64,000 nt of DNA from Flavimobilis massiliensis. Its GTDB lineage: Bacteria; Actinomycetota; Actinomycetes; Actinomycetales; Cellulomonadaceae. Positions within the stretch are counted from its first letter, which is position 1, and the number at the start of each line of letters is the position of its first letter. The position numbers and the translations under genes are program-made. Shown here piece after piece: positions 63,127 through 64,000 of this stretch. The DNA is taken from assembly GCF_900240335.1 (NCBI RefSeq), contig NZ_LT964979.1, forward strand, positions 2,666,001 to 2,730,000. The letters are read 5' to 3'. The notes under the pieces were generated by a model that worked only from the letters and a program-made list of their open reading frames with translations, did not search any database and had not been told where the DNA came from.

Positions 63127-64000
63127 GTGGGCACGACCGGTACGGGGAGCGGCAGGTCCGTCCTACACGATCTTGCCGAGCCCGCGCATGCTCCGGGCAT
63201 CACGCCTGGTCCGGAGGTGACCGAGGCGGACCGGACGAGGACGATCGAGAAGCTTCTCGCGGCCGCGCTCGTCGTCATCGCCGGCGCGTGGTACCCCGTC
63301 GTCGGAGGTCTCACCGTCGCGACGGTCCTCGCGGTCGCGCTCGCCCCGGTCCTGCTGTCGTCGCTCCGCCGGTTCCGCGGAGCATCCGGCCTCTTCCTCC
63401 TGTGGCTCGTGGCGATCGGTGCGGGCCTGCTCCTCGCCAACCTCGCCCATCCGGAGTCGACGGTCCTGCCGAACGTCACGCGCGACGGAGCTTTCCACCT
63501 GCTCGGCGTGACGTTCGGGGTGCCCGTCGTCCTCTGGGCGCGCGAGCGCTGGAGCGATCCGGCGGTGGGCCTGCTCTTCGGTGTCGGGATGCTCGCGACG
63601 GCGATGACGGACCTTTCGCCGATCAATCCGTGGAAGTTCACGCTGTCGGTGCCCGTGGCGGTCGTCGTGCTGTCGATCGCCTGGCTCCGTCGTTCGCGAC
63701 GGCTCGAGATCGCTGCGCTGCTCGTCGTAGCCGGTCTGTGCGGGGTCAACGACTCGCGCTCGATGTTCGGTCTCGTCCTCATGACGGCGGCGATCGTCGC
63801 GGGGCAGCAGTGGCGCGAACGCTCGCGGCTGCGCCGGGGTCGGACGAAGCGCCGCGGAAGCGTGCTCGGGCTCTTCCTGCTCGTCGCGGTCCTCGGTGGC
63901 GCTGCCTACCAGCTCGGCCAGGCGCTTGCGCTCGAGGGGGCACTCGGCACCGCTGCCGCGGAACGCTCGGCGCGGCAGATCGAGCAGTCCGGCTCGATGC
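63127..64000 (+). CDS. O-antigen polymerase/ligase-like membrane protein, 5' part
   Basis: An open frame of 291 codons from GTG 63127 (with GGCGGAG upstream) to the right edge. A cytosolic N-terminus of about 45 residues is followed by hydrophobic helices such as LLAAALVVIAGAWYPVVGGL, GLFLLWLVAIGAGLLLANLA, VGLLFGVGMLATAM, PVAVVVLSIAW and IAALLVVAGLCGVNDSRSMFG, then LFLLVAVLGGAAYQLG. NDSRS after a helix and the overall pattern suit Wzy/WaaL-type proteins. As part of this locus it is the likely repeat-unit polymerase. The 3' end is outside the window. Confidence 0.75.
   Translation, partial: MGTTGTGSGRSVLHDLAEPAHAPGITPGPEVTEADRTRTIEKLLAAALVVIAGAWYPVVGGLTVATVLAVALAPVLLSSLRRFRGASGLFLLWLVAIGAGLLLANLAHPESTVLPNVTRDGAFHLLGVTFGVPVVLWARERWSDPAVGLLFGVGMLATAMTDLSPINPWKFTLSVPVAVVVLSIAWLRRSRRLEIAALLVVAGLCGVNDSRSMFGLVLMTAAIVAGQQWRERSRLRRGRTKRRGSVLGLFLLVAVLGGAAYQLGQALALEGALGTAAAERSARQIEQSGSM

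Overview
The window is chromosomal DNA of a very G+C-rich actinobacterium. Gene content and order point to the Micrococcales, around Cellulomonadaceae / Sanguibacteraceae / Promicromonosporaceae. The pointers are a galU-glp-rimJ-glpR cluster, a C50 carotenoid cluster with heterodimeric CrtYe/CrtYf lycopene cyclase, DUF348/G5 cell-wall hydrolases next to metG-tatD, a glmU-prs-rplY-pth block, many GTG starts and ATGA/GTGA start-stop overlaps. Species is inference.

Layout. (1) 1-4.1 kb: the end of galU, a gephyrin/MoeA-like gene, a RimJ-type acetyltransferase and a bitopic/polytopic membrane protein resembling the divisome protein SepX/GlpR, then tRNA-Ala. (2) 4.5-15.2 kb: a divergent MarR regulator (CrtR-like) and an idi-crtE-crtB-crtI-crtYe-crtYf/Eb operon whose last gene fuses a lycopene cyclase subunit to a UbiA-type lycopene elongase. 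Convergent to it lies an MMPL transporter / pyrimidine-dimer glycosylase / SDR operon. Both operons carry a CTAG-N5-CTAG palindrome at their promoters, which suggests one light- and UV-protection regulon. (3) 15.2-23 kb: alanine dehydrogenase, a heterodimeric ABC exporter damaged by two homopolymer indels, protein O-mannosyltransferase and rsmI. (4) 23-31 kb: a lipoprotein, a small regulator, a PQQ-type sugar dehydrogenase, metG, tatD and two tandem DUF348/G5/transglycosylase genes. (5) 31.07-32.0 kb: an IS5-family element inserted in the stop codon of the second of these. It sits beside an ambiguous base (N, 32009) at a place where ksgA and ispE would be expected, so a rearrangement or an assembly join is likely. 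(6) 32-40 kb: an ABC-F ATPase, a MarR regulator, an ABC-2 exporter pair, a large P-loop protein of the DUF4914 type and a TetR regulator with a strange repetitive tail. (7) 40-45 kb: tRNA-Gln, glmU, prs, a shortened SIMPL-domain gene, rplY and pth. (8) 45-64 kb: a large cell-surface polysaccharide / surface-protein locus with a DUF1972 glycosyltransferase, a CDP-alcohol phosphatidyltransferase, a secreted beta-helix protein, a GT4-GT2 fusion, a Wzx-type flippase, a Wzz/BY-kinase-like protein, further GT2 enzymes, a lipoprotein, a 1712-residue secreted multidomain protein and the start of an O-antigen polymerase-like membrane protein.

How the parts work together. GalU and GlmU make UDP-glucose and UDP-GlcNAc for envelope glycans. 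The 45-64 kb locus would assemble, flip, polymerise and regulate a surface polysaccharide and decorate the surface with secreted proteins. The crt genes make a membrane C50 carotenoid from IPP/DMAPP. Direct observations are motifs, overlaps, repeats and palindromes; functions are from family knowledge; regulon and divisome roles are inference.
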